Source: Chytridium lagenaria
Taxonomy: Eukaryota > Chytridiomycota > Chytridiomycetes > Chytridiales > Chytridiaceae
Assembly: GCA_025449115.1 (NCBI GenBank)
Contig: JAHLKC010000171.1
Location: 1-64,000 of the forward strand
Reading direction: 5' to 3'
Length of the DNA: 64,000 nt
Shown here: positions 54,467-63,820 of the stretch, piece by piece
Layout of the letters: each line of letters opens with the position of its first letter
How positions within the stretch are numbered: position 1 is the stretch's first letter
Made by a program: the position numbers and the translations under genes
Notes under the pieces: model-generated
Database searches by the model: none
What the model saw: the letters and a program-made list of their open reading frames with translations, nothing else
What the model was told of the DNA's origin: nothing

Positions 54467-54922
54467 TGATTTTGCATTATGGGGAAAAAAATATGATTTG
54501 TCAACTAATTGTCAGGTTTTGCTCACTTGACTTACCATGACGCATCCTGATCACTCGCACCATTAGTCCGTGGCGGCGGGCGCAACACTAGAGTGCTCTG
54601 GAATTTATGTGTCATTAGAGTTGAGCGCGAACTCGCCCACTGTACTTCTAGCTTACTTTCTGGACTTGTTTGAATGTATTGGCGTCTCTCATAGGTTTAC
54701 CTTTGTGCTGTTTTCTCACTACTTGTTTGTTTGTTTGAGTATTTGAAGACTCGTATGTTGAGTCACAATAAATTTAGAACGTTGTTCAAGCAAAAGTGCG
54801 TTAAGCTTTGTTTTAATTGAGCCCATGAACAACAAGTATTCAACAGTGGTAGCACTTCTCTGACAATATGGGAAAGAAAGTGATTTTGCATTATGGGGAA
54901 AAACAAATATGATTTGTCAACC
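54467..54922 (+). mobile_element. Copia 5'-end fragment (LTR plus leader) between 40-bp direct repeats
   Basis: Positions 54,510-54,845 are a diverged and internally shortened LTR of the same family as the copia element at 57,968, in the opposite orientation. It is followed by the primer-binding-site region GTGGTAGCACTTCTCTGAC and the gag start ATGGGAAAGAAA, where it stops. A sequence of about 40 bp (TGATTTTGCATTATGGGGAA ...) occurs just before it (54,467-54,506) and just after it (54,881-54,922). It is therefore not a simple solo LTR. Confidence 0.65.
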
Positions 54923-55067
54923 TAAAATTATTACAAGGTCCAAAAAAACATTTTTTTGACAATCAATTAGTGAAAACTCGCTGTTAATAAAATTGGGTCG
55001 GATCATGCCCATCAAGCAAGGATTTTGGGTCATGCCCATCAAAACTACGGTAATAAGAAGAAGAAAG

Positions 55068-55430
55068 TTAAATAGATTTTTGTTCACCCTTTTAAGACTT
55101 GGACTAGCCCCATTGCACATCCCAGGCCTGGCCGCCTATGGGCTAGTGCTATCTCTTTCTATTTAAACATTCAATAGTGTTGTTATGATTTTACCAGCAG
55201 GCGCTCAGGTAAGCATGCTGCCGGGGGAGACTACACCTTGAACCAAGATATGAGTCTAAGAAGACTTGAGCCCTGGATAGACTCCTCTGTGGCATGATTC
55301 CTTTAAAGATTTGGGTAGTGTAACCACTTCTGTTCTATTTTTGATTGCTATGACAGGCTATCTAGTTGCCTGTAAGTATTGAGGCTTGGTAAACTCCTAA
55401 GAGCGTGGAAAAACTCCCTCCTCAAGCACT
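55068..55430. repeat. Dispersed repeat, copy B
   Basis: This copy is homologous to 52,197-52,640 in the same orientation, with an internal deletion of about 80 bp near its right side. It starts 16 bp beyond the right TA site of the pogo-like element. Confidence 0.6.
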
Positions 55431-55454
55431 TTTTACGTAGGTGTGCTCGTCACT

Positions 55455-55562
55455 TGTTAAATACTTGTTGTTCACGGGGCTCAATTAAAACAAAGTTAAA
55501 CGCACTTTTGCTCGAATAACATTCTTCATTTATTTTGACTCAACACACGAGTCTTTAAATGG
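55455..55562 (-). repeat. Truncated copia LTR fragment
   Basis: About 100 bp, AAATACTTGTTGTTCACGGG through GAGTCTTTAAAT, matches the outer end of the copia LTR in the same orientation as the full element. The rest of the LTR is missing. Confidence 0.7.
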
Positions 55563-55760
55563 ATGCCTTCCAAAAATACGATAAACAGAATTTTGTGACG
55601 GTGGAACAAATCGGTTTGTGCCGGCGATGCAAATGAATTTGTAACGAAGTACAAATCTGTTTAGACCACAAAATCGTCTCGACAGATTTGATATTTGTGT
55701 CGGCACATAATATATATTAATTAATACTTTTCAAATTATTTCTTTGATCCAACCCCCCTG

Positions 55761-57184
55761 ATGGCCGCTTCCTTCATTGCTGATTCGTTCCCCATCAAAA
55801 ACATAGACAACTAAAGCGACTTGGCATCCAACAGCCCTGATGTCTCTGATGTTCCTGTCAACGTCCAAGGTTCCAGCAAAGGATTACAGAGATCTAAAGG
55901 TGGGAAAGGAGCAGCGAAAGTCGCAAAGGTTGGCAAATCAGCGACAAAAAGAAAGGGAAAGGGGCCAACAACGAAAGCGAACCGCCAGAAGCCTACTACA
56001 GCTCCTGGGGGGGGGGGGGCAAATAACCATGTCGCCCGGAGCTGGACTGTAAGCATTTGTTACTTTTTTATTATTATTGTTTTGACTTTATTCAAGGTGC
56101 TCTTAAACTTGGTCAAGAGACATTTACGTTGGGAGCAAACCATGTGGGGAAACTTTATTGCTTGAATACAACGCGCAGCTTGAACGAGGATTCCAGGCAC
56201 GAGATATGGAATCCTTGCGAAGCAAGTTTAAGAGACTCCGCAATTTTTCCGAAACCCACAGGTTAGATAATTATGTGTTCCTTGATACATGTGTTTCTTT
56301 TATTGATACATATTGCGCCATTTTCCAGGAGATCCAACGTGCCCAAGCCTGTTAAAGGGCAAAAAGATTGCATCGTGAGATAGAGGCAAACGCCGACGTT
56401 GTTGTTGGTGATGATGATGAGAGTGATGGTCATGACAGCGATGGGGGATTGGAGGGTTTGGGTGATGTGGATCAGGAAGAAGTTCGTATGGAGCAATCTG
56501 ATGATGAACTAGTCGTTGAGGGAGGTAATTTTGGTAACTTGAGATGATAAGTTTCTGATTGCCTTCGGATTTATTTTATTTTTTCTTTACAGACAGACAC
56601 GGGTACCACATATGACGCCGTGATAGGTGTGGTCAGCTCTTCGTCAACTCCATCCTCCGCAGGATCTTCATCGGCTCCATTCTCCGCAGGGTCGTCGTCA
56701 AAGTTGCCTCAAATAAGGGACCTATCGCAAAAATAGTGCAAGGAGGGTCTCGCGTTGGGGAATTAATTTCAAGCCCTCCGACAAAACGATCGAGAGTTTC
56801 AACGTCAGACGGTTCAGATGTTGTGCCTTTTTCGGAATCCGCTCAAAAACGCCGAAATGTCGACCAAGCAATTACGAGGTTGGCTAGCATACAAGGAGAA
56901 AGCGGGTCTGGTTTGAAGGATTTTATGATGGTGCAAATGGCAAGGGAAGCAGAGAGGGAAAGAGTTCGATAGGAAAGGAGGGATCAAGAAAGGAGAGAAC
57001 GTGAAGAAGAGAGAAGGGAAAGGAGGAAGACAGAAGGATGGAACGTGAAGAAGAGAGAAAGGAGAGACAAGAAGCTGCAGAAAGGTGGAGGGAAGACATG
57101 ATGAATTTGGCTACTACTGTTGGAGGCATAATGAAGGCTAGTGGCGGTGTGTTTGGGACTAAGGCACAACAGACTCACGCTTAA
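55761..57184 (+). pseudogene. Myb/SANT-like accessory gene of a Harbinger-type unit
   Basis: A Lys-rich N-terminus (KGRK-like repeats) and a run of about 13 G precede RSWT, an intron, then LLEYNAQLERGFQARDMESL and RSKFKRLRNF. This is the Myb/SANT-like module common in fungal and oomycete transposon proteins. An acidic segment (GDDDESDGHDSDGG), a KRSRVS nuclear signal and a Glu/Arg coiled coil (REAERERVR ... EEERKERQE) follow, ending at 57,184. PIF/Harbinger elements use such a protein to bring the transposase to DNA. An in-frame TAA at 55,812 sits just after the only upstream ATG, and the coil holds another stop, so it is probably dead unless these are read errors. Confidence 0.6.
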
Positions 57185-57410
57185 GCCTCTCCACTCCATT
57201 TTTTTTTACTATCTTCGGTATTTCATTTCTTCTTGATGGCTTTTTTTATTTTATGTATTATTTTATGTAGTCGACTAAAGTAAAGTAACCCAATTAGAAC
57301 CATAATCACTTTTATTTTTTAGCCGCAGTTTTCATCGACATTAAAGACGTTCCTGATTTGCGCAACTCCAAGACTTCTAACACGGTAATTATAAAGCCGA
57401 AAACAATTCA

Positions 57411-57967
57411 TCAGCCGAACACCTCGAAGGGAGGGATCAAATGGAAGAGGAACTTTAAGACGCCGCCAAACCTTCGGCACAGCCTGCATCCCCATTCAGC
57501 TGCTTGTCTAATGGATGTTATGGCGTTGCTCTGTGCTTGTACCACTGGCTTTAAGCTCGCAGGGAGAACCTGTTCTAAGTCGCCTTCCTTAAGAGGCGTC
57601 ACAATTCGATTACTCAACGCTCCAGAGACAGGGAAAGCTGAGTCTGCCAAAATGCCATGATCCATCAAGTTAAACCTTGAATCCATGAACTTTGCCTGCA
57701 TGTCTCTTATTTAAATTTAATAAAACACGTAAAACGCTAATAATACCGGCTCATATCTCCGAAGTTCCAAGACCCAGGACAATTATGCTTGACCCACGCT
57801 ATGCAGCCATGCGCGCCAAAAAGAATGATCCCCGTGACCAAAACAGAATGTAGCCAGCCATTATAGTAAGCATTTGTAAATGTGCCTGCGATGGCTCTTG
57901 CACACGAAGGTTCTTCCCGTCAACAAACCGCCATTTCTTACGCACTAAGGGCTCGTGTTGTTCCACC
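57411..57967 (-). pseudogene. Harbinger-type DDE nuclease, C-terminal part (split by copia)
   Basis: Reading on the minus strand from the copia junction: VRKKWRFVDGKNLRVQEPS, then in a second frame YYNGWLHSVLVTGIILFGAH and CIAWVKHNCPGSWNFGD. DSAFPVSGALSNRIVTPLKE and NAITSIRQAAEWG follow, ending at 57,411. This is the DDE_Tnp_4-type domain, with Asp residues in FVDGK and ADSAF. The gene continues on the far side of the retrotransposon at 63,427. Confidence 0.75.
57963..57967. repeat. Target-site duplication CCACC (left)
   Basis: CCACC borders the left LTR here and the right LTR at 63,427-63,431. This is the 5-bp duplication expected of copia integrase. Confidence 0.8.
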
Positions 57968-58470
57968 TTGAATACTTGTTGTTCACGGGGCTCAATTAAA
58001 ACAAAGTTAAACGCACTTTTGCTCGAACAACGTTCTTGATTTATTTCAACTCAAAACACGAGTCTTTAAATACTGAAACAAAACGAACGAGTAAAGAGGA
58101 AAGACAACACAAAGGTAAACCTATCGGAGACGCGTACACTCACGCGTTAAACTCTCCACTACAAAGATAAACAAATCAGAGAGCCTTGACGGGAACAAAG
58201 GGAATAAAGGCTAGAAGGGAATATCCAATCACAAACAGGTAGAGTTATAATTAAAGTGGCATAAAGAAAATAAACCAATCAAGGAAGGTAAATCAAAGTG
58301 GGAAATTCAAATGAGTCCAGAATGTAAATGAGAAGTCCAGTGGGCGCGTTCGCGCTCAACTCTAATGACGCGTAAATTCCAGAGCACTCTAGTGTTGCGC
58401 CCGACGCCGCGGACTAATGGTGCGAGTGATCCTGACGCGTCCTCGTGAGTCAAGTGAGCGAAACCCAACA
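57968..58470 (-). repeat. 3' LTR of the copia element
   Basis: This LTR ends on the plus strand in GAAACCCAACA. Its outer edge lacks the first TG seen in the other LTR (which starts TGTTGAATAC) and begins TTGAATAC directly after CCACC. Confidence 0.85.
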
Positions 58471-58494
58471 TTCTCCCCCTTTCGTGAACTTTAC

Positions 58495-60115
58495 TCACGA
58501 CTTCTCTGGTTCCCCCATCTCTGAAGCATCATCATCAACGACTACCATCCCCACGCGTTCACGACACCTCTCCAGGTCTCTACGCGCCAGCCCCTTCGTG
58601 AGCATGTCTGCAGGCTGTTCCTTGGTTCCAATGTGCTCCACCTGAAGCAAACGCTTGGCAACGCGATCTCTAACCGCGTGGAACCGAAGATCCACGTGTC
58701 GCGTCCTCGAGCTGATATGGGGTTCTTTGCAATGGCCTCTGCTGCCGTGTTATCACACCAAAGCGTTGGTGGATCGTCAAAGGAGTATCCTATCTCCTCC
58801 AGGAGCTGCTTCAACCAGATGAGTTCCGACGATGCCTCACTCAACGCGACATACTCGGCCTCTGCGCTGGAAACAGCTACTGACGCTTGTTTACGCGCAC
58901 CCCACATCACAGCTCCTCCATTCAGCATGATGACGAATCCACTGATTGACTTCTTCTCGTCCGGATCGTTCCCAAGATCCGCGTCGCTGAATCCTTCAAG
59001 CTTCAACTTGTTCCCTTGACGCGAATAGCTTATGCCCAAGCTACGCGTCAACTGTAAATACCCGACTAAATCACGAGCACACTCCCAGTGCTCGTTTCCA
59101 GGACGCGCCTGGTAGCGCGCCAGCATTCCAACTGCAAATGCCACGTCGGGACGCGAATTAACCATCGCGTACATCAATGAACCGACCACAGTTCGATAGG
59201 CTAGTCCCTCCACTTCTTCCAATGGAGTCTCGTTGTCTTCAACGCGTCTGAGACGCGTTCCTGGCCTTAGCGGAAGCTTCTTGAGATGTCCTTCTGGCAC
59301 TCGTAGCTTCTTCATCATCGAGATGATATAGGCCTCCTGCTTGATACGCACACACCTCTCGTGTTGATTGTAGCGAACTTGGGTTCCAACCGCGTATCTT
59401 GGCTCCCCCTGGCTTGTGACCGTAAACCGACGCTTGAGATCGTCTTGAAACGCGTCTGCCTCTTCCTGATCAGGACACGCGTGCACTAGGTCGTCAACAT
59501 AGACAACCAGTAACGATAACCTCTCGCCGTTGCGTCGGTAGTAAAGACAGGGATCCGAGAGCGAACGTGTGAAGCCTATCGAGATGAGAAACTCATCCAA
59601 CACCTCGTTCCATCCAAGAGGTGATTGCTTCAAACCATACAAGGTCTTCAAGAGAAGACAAACCCAGTCTTCCTTCCCAACAATCACAAAACCCTCTGGT
59701 TGCTCGATGTATATCTCCTCCTTGAGATTGCCGTTGAGAAACGCCGTCTTGACGTCGTATTGGCGTAACACCATCCCCTCGTGAGCTGCCACCGCGAGTG
59801 CTGTCCGAAAGGTCGCCCCTTTCATCACTGGCGCGTAAGTCTCCAAGTAGTCCACGCCTTCTTTCTGCGAATATCCTTCGCAACGAATCGAGCTTTTCTT
59901 CTTTCCACGGAGCCGTTTTCCTTTCGCTTGTATCGGAGCACCCATCCACTCTTGATGATGTGCTTGCCCTTTGGTCGAGGCACCAGACGCCATGTCTGAT
60001 GCTCCAGCAACGACTGGTACTCCTCCTGAAGCGCCTTCAACCATTCTTCTGAATCGACACGTCCCAACGCGTCCTCAACGGTTGCTGGATCTGTCACGTC
60101 CTCGTCACTCATCAC
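58495..60115 (-). pseudogene. Copia reverse transcriptase and RNase H
   Basis: Landmarks: SEEWLKALQEEYQSLLEH, GWVLRYKRKENGSVERRKAR, GVDYLETYAPVMK, YDVKTAFLNGNLKEEIY, LKQSPLGWN, the catalytic LLVVYVDDLV, and RNase H blocks GFSDADLGNDPDEKKSISGF, SSAEAEYVALSEASSE and LWCDNTAAEAIAKNP. The terminal HVDLRFHAVRD ... ADMLTKGLA is in another frame. Frame changes fall near 60,110-60,180, 59,870 and 58,695. With these the frame is not continuous, so the copy is called broken; base-calling errors are an alternative. Confidence 0.8.
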
Positions 60116-60176
60116 GGTAGCGGTGTGTGCTGCAGGATTACGTGGAGCAGGAGCTTGCTTTCCTGGCGCTTGAGCC

Positions 60177-61517
60177 TTAAACCATTCTGCATTTTGCTGG
60201 CCTCCTCTCTCTCAGGGAATAACGACGAGTGCCTTCCTCTGCTGGTGGTGTTGCTGGTACCGGAAGACGTGAAATGCTGCGTGTAGCGCGTTGAGGAGTC
60301 CTTCTTGGCGAGGTTGGCGCGTCTTCGAACTCTTCTGACGCGTCGTTCTCTTCCTGAGCATCCTCGACATCATCCTCCAACGCTTCGCTGTCTTCACTGA
60401 CCTGTGACGCGTTATCTCCATCATCCTCAGAGCTCAATGACTCATCTTCGGAATCCTCGGAGTCTTCATCGCTCCCCCAACTCCCTGAATCGCTTCCCAC
60501 CTTGTCCAGCAGCTTCCTGTGTACCTTCCAGGTGGACACGTCTGCGTCGTGTCCTTCCCACACTCCAGTGTTCAACTCGTCAAACACAACAGTCTTGCTG
60601 CGCACTACTTTCTTCGTGACTGGGTCATAAAGGCGATATCCCATTGCCTCATATCCCAAGAAAATGCATTTGCGCGCGTTCTTCTCCATCTTCTTCCGTC
60701 GTTCCTTTGGGACGTGCGCGTAACATGCGCAACCGAAGATTCGAACGCGTTTCAGGTTAGGCTTCCTTCCCGTGAAGCCTTCCAGAGGTGAAATCCCATC
60801 CTTACGAGGAGATCGATTGTACAAGTACGTGGCACACGTAACAGCCTCTCCCCAGAATTTGTCATCAAGACTCGCGTCGCTAACCATGCACTTTGCCTTC
60901 TCAATGAGCGACCGATTCATTCTTTCCGCAACACCGTTCTGCTGAGGCGTGTAGGGCATGGTGAAAGTGAGCTTGATGCCTTCCTCCAGACACCATGCCT
61001 CCAGCTGCTTGTTCTTAAATTCCCCACCGTTATCTGCAACAATCTCCAGGAGATGCGGCTTTTCTCGAATTCGTTCCATCTCCTCAGGGTTCCTTTCCGA
61101 GTATCTCAACGCGTCAATCCGTCGACCTGTGAGTGCCTCGGCCTCTCTCTTGTACTGCTTGATGTACTGAACCGCTTGCTTCTTTTCCTTGAGCATGTAC
61201 GTGTTGCAGTAACCCGTTGACGCGTCCACAACCACCATGAAGTAACGCGACCCTCCCAAGCTCTTCCGCTTCATGGGTCCCGCCAAATCCACGTGAACGC
61301 GTTCCAAGACTTTGTAGTCCTTCTCAACTCTCTCCGGGTGAGAGGAGCGCGTAAGCTTCCCCTCAATGCATCCCTTGCACAGCACGTCGTCGTCGTCGTT
61401 ATACAACGTGATGCGTACACCCGTTGCCGATTTTTCAAGCTTCTTCACTGCCTTCATCGAGATGTGACCCATCTGTCGATGCCAAATCTGCGCGCTGTTG
61501 AGCGACTGGCTTTTCAC
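60177..61517 (-). CDS. Copia integrase region of Pol
   Basis: A GAG-pre-integrase zinc motif (IWHRQMGHISMKAV ... CKGCIEGK) precedes the integrase core. The core has HVDLAGPMK (first Asp), VADNGGEFKNKQLEAW (second Asp) and TPQQNGVAERMNRSL (Glu). RVRIFGCACYAHVPKERRKK and FLGYEAMGYRLYDPVTKKV follow, then an acidic Ser/Asp/Glu-rich spacer. The frame is one base off the upstream Gag-protease frame and overlaps it at 61,514-61,517. Confidence 0.85.
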   Translation of the reverse strand: MKSQSLNSAQIWHRQMGHISMKAVKKLEKSATGVRITLYNDDDDVLCKGCIEGKLTRSSHPERVEKDYKVLERVHVDLAGPMKRKSLGGSRYFMVVVDASTGYCNTYMLKEKKQAVQYIKQYKREAEALTGRRIDALRYSERNPEEMERIREKPHLLEIVADNGGEFKNKQLEAWCLEEGIKLTFTMPYTPQQNGVAERMNRSLIEKAKCMVSDASLDDKFWGEAVTCATYLYNRSPRKDGISPLEGFTGRKPNLKRVRIFGCACYAHVPKERRKKMEKNARKCIFLGYEAMGYRLYDPVTKKVVRSKTVVFDELNTGVWEGHDADVSTWKVHRKLLDKVGSDSGSWGSDEDSEDSEDESLSSEDDGDNASQVSEDSEALEDDVEDAQEENDASEEFEDAPTSPRRTPQRATRSISRLPVPATPPAEEGTRRYSLRERRPAKCRMV

Positions 61518-62899
61518 ACCATCGTGGTGTTTGCTGCGGTGTCTGGCTGCACCAGATAAAATAGGTTGTCCTCAACCTTGAACTCTGCCGTCACGTCGTT
61601 CGATCCGACGTGTCTGAGGCGATACTTGCCGCTGGATGACTCCAAAACAACGCCACGCGACGCTGCTGCACCCAGAGAGATGAGATTACGCGTGAGCTCC
61701 GGCACATAGAGTACGTTCTTGAGCGTGATCGTTTGCGTGGCCTTCCCGACCTTGATGCTGAGGGTTAAATCTCCTACTCCCTCCACGCGTATTCCTTCGC
61801 CGTGCTCTGCAGTTTTTACGCGGCTGCTCGCGGCGCGGTAACCCCGCAATCCTTCCTTCGAGAAGGTCATATGGTGAGTGGCTCCAGAGTCCAGAATCCA
61901 TCGGTTATCCCGCTTCTCCAGCTTAACCGACAAGGCTTCCCCAGCCTCCGCGTCAACCTGACGCACAATAGCCATAAAGGCAATTGGACTTGCACGCGCC
62001 GTGTTTGCAGACTTCTTCTTGTCCGAGGCGCGCTTCTTCCACCACTTCCCACGATGACGGTTCCTACCACCACCATCTCTCTCGTTCTCTGAGGTATCAT
62101 CACTTGACTCCCCCGAGTCCTTCTTCTTCCCAGAGCGACACTTGTTCGCATAGTGTCCTATCTTCTTGCACTTAAAACAAGTCACTGACCTTTTATCTCC
62201 ACCTTTCGACGAGTCCTTTCCTGCTGGTTTCTTCCCCTTACGCGCTCTTGTCGTGAAGAAGGCCTCCGCTTCCTCCGATGCCTCCACGCGGTCCTTGATC
62301 TTCTCTTCACAGTCGAGAAGCCTGGCAACGACCAGGTTGTAGTCCTTGACCGCTTTGTCGTCCGTTTCAATGTTGGCAACTGCGACGTCGTAAGCTTCCG
62401 GGAGTTTGGTGAGCAGGTGAGCAATGTGTTGCTCGTTGGAGACAGCCTCGCCGGCTGCCTTGAGTTGGTTGACCATTGTCGAAAGTTCTGCAACGAATAC
62501 GCGTAAAGACGCGTCCTCCTTCATTCTGAGACGCGTGAGCTTGCGTGTGAGAGCGTTGCGGTTGGGTTGGGATTTACGCTCAAATGAAGACACGAGGCAC
62601 TCCCACGCTTCCTTGGCCGTGAAGTCCTCTCCAATCAAGTGTAAGACCGAATCAGTCACTCGAGACTCTATCCGGTTCTTAGCACGATCGTTAGCCAACT
62701 GCTCCTTGATCCGCAGATCCTTCTCTTCTTTGGTTGGAGCGTTCTCGTTAACGTACGGCGTAAATCCTGTCTCAGTGATCGCCCAAAGACCCTTGTCTTT
62801 GAGGTAAGTGGTCATCCGACGTTTCCAGATGTGAAAGTCTTGCCCGTCGAACTTGACTGGCTTGCTGCGCTCGTCATCTGAGTCGTCTTTCTTTCCCAT
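61514..62899 (-). CDS. Copia Gag and protease
   Basis: MGKKDDSDDERSKPVKFDGQ opens a Gag of the UBN2 type (FHIWKRRMTTYLKDK, WECLVSSFERK, RMKEDASLRVFVAELS). The zinc knuckle is CFKCKKIGHYANKC, and the aspartic protease active site is WILDSGATHHM, followed by LISLGAAASRG. The ORF ends TAANTTMV-stop. The start codon lies 23 bp inside the right LTR, right after the primer-binding region. Confidence 0.9.
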   Translation of the reverse strand: MGKKDDSDDERSKPVKFDGQDFHIWKRRMTTYLKDKGLWAITETGFTPYVNENAPTKEEKDLRIKEQLANDRAKNRIESRVTDSVLHLIGEDFTAKEAWECLVSSFERKSQPNRNALTRKLTRLRMKEDASLRVFVAELSTMVNQLKAAGEAVSNEQHIAHLLTKLPEAYDVAVANIETDDKAVKDYNLVVARLLDCEEKIKDRVEASEEAEAFFTTRARKGKKPAGKDSSKGGDKRSVTCFKCKKIGHYANKCRSGKKKDSGESSDDTSENERDGGGRNRHRGKWWKKRASDKKKSANTARASPIAFMAIVRQVDAEAGEALSVKLEKRDNRWILDSGATHHMTFSKEGLRGYRAASSRVKTAEHGEGIRVEGVGDLTLSIKVGKATQTITLKNVLYVPELTRNLISLGAAASRGVVLESSSGKYRLRHVGSNDVTAEFKVEDNLFYLVQPDTAANTTMV

Positions 62900-62921
62900 G
62901 TCGTCAGAGAAGTGCTACCAC

Positions 62922-63426
62922 TGTTGAATACTTGTTGTTCACGGGGCTCAATTAAAACAAAGTTAAACGCACTTTTGCTCGAACAACGTTCTTAATTTAT
63001 TTCAACTCAAAACACGAGTCTTTAAATACTGAGACAAAACGAACAAGTAAAAAGGAAAGACAACACAAAGGTAAACCTATCGGAGACGCGTACACTCACG
63101 CGTTAAACTCTCCACTACAAAGATAAACAAATCAGAGAGCCTTGACGGAAACAAAGGGAATAAAGGCTAGAAGGGAATATCCAATCACAAACAGGTAGAG
63201 TTATAATTAAAGTGGCATAAAGAAAATAAACCAATCAAGGAAGGTAAATCAAAGTGGGAAATTAAAATGAGTCCAGAATGTAAATGAGAAGTCCAGTGGG
63301 CGCGTTCGCGCTCAACTCTAATGACGCGTAAATTCCAGAGCACTCTAGTGTTGCGCCCGACGCCGCGGACTAATGGTGCGAGTGATCCTGACGCGTCCTC
63401 GTGAGTCAAGTGAGCGAAACCCAACA
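62922..63426 (-). repeat. 5' LTR of the copia element
   Basis: This LTR starts TGTTGAATAC and ends GAAACCCAACA on the plus strand, with the 5-bp inverted ends TGTTG/CAACA. It contains four ACGCGT sites, like its partner. Confidence 0.9.
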
Positions 63427-63820
63427 CCACCGCAATGGCCCAACTTCTTTGTTGTGAAAAATATGGCCATACTATCCTAGCGCCTTTTACCTTTCGAAGT
63501 GCTAAACTGAGGGTCATCTCTGCCTTTCGAAGCGTCCTGGAGAGGGTAGCGGGTGGAAATGCAGAAGAGCTCACACAGGGGTTTTTCTTCAGCTTGTGTG
63601 CAATAAAAATGCAATATATACGCCAAAGCAGGCGCTTTATTCAGTAATCTTAACAATTTAAAAGATGGTGGAGCAAACATAAAGTACCTAGTTGGCCTTC
63701 CACAAAGCCCGGGGCCAGATCGCACCTCAAACTCAGGTGAAAATAAGCCAGAAGATTGGTAAACCCACTGCTATTCAACCCCATGACGGATACAAATGTT
63801 CCATCATCACCATCCTGTAA
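63427..63820 (-). pseudogene. Harbinger-type DDE nuclease, N-terminal part (split by copia)
   Basis: On the minus strand: MGLNSSGFTNLLAYF, then LLNKAPALAYILHFYCTQAE, FPPATLSRTLRKAEM, and ALRKVKGARIVWP ... QQRSWAIAV, ending at the copia junction. It resumes at 57,967. This is the helical N-terminal region that precedes the DDE core in PIF/Harbinger nucleases (PPATLSRYLR block). An AG acceptor at about 63,818 suggests one more exon to the right, where the window ends without a visible start. Confidence 0.7.

Larger units (their letters stand above)
51259..55050 (+). mobile_element. Pogo/Tigger-like DNA transposon with later insertions
   Basis: The left end CCGTAATTTTGATGG...TGACCCAA (51,259 on) matches the reverse complement of the right end (to 55,050), CCGTAGTTTTGATGG...TGACCCAA, with about four mismatches in 26 positions. 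Each end is flanked by TA (51,257-58 and 55,051-52), the Tc1/mariner/pogo target site. Inside are a decayed DDE transposase on the plus strand, a repeat insertion, an intact minus-strand HIRAN-like ORF and a copia fragment. Confidence 0.65.
57968..63426 (-). mobile_element. Ty1/copia LTR retrotransposon, full length
   Basis: The element has two LTRs of about 503-505 bp, a primer-binding site just inside the right LTR, and a purine tract AAAGGGGGAGAA just inside the left LTR (58,471-58,483). Gag, protease, integrase, reverse transcriptase and RNase H follow in copia order on the minus strand. The LTRs differ at about six positions, so the insertion is young. The hexamer ACGCGT recurs about two dozen times. 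Confidence 0.92.

Noticed and set aside
54510..54845. Simple solo LTR
   Set aside because: The copy continues into the primer-binding site and gag start, which LTR-LTR recombination would have removed.
61505..61530. Programmed frameshift between copia gag-protease and integrase
   Set aside because: No slippery heptamer is evident, copia Pol is usually one frame, and other frame breaks occur in the same element.
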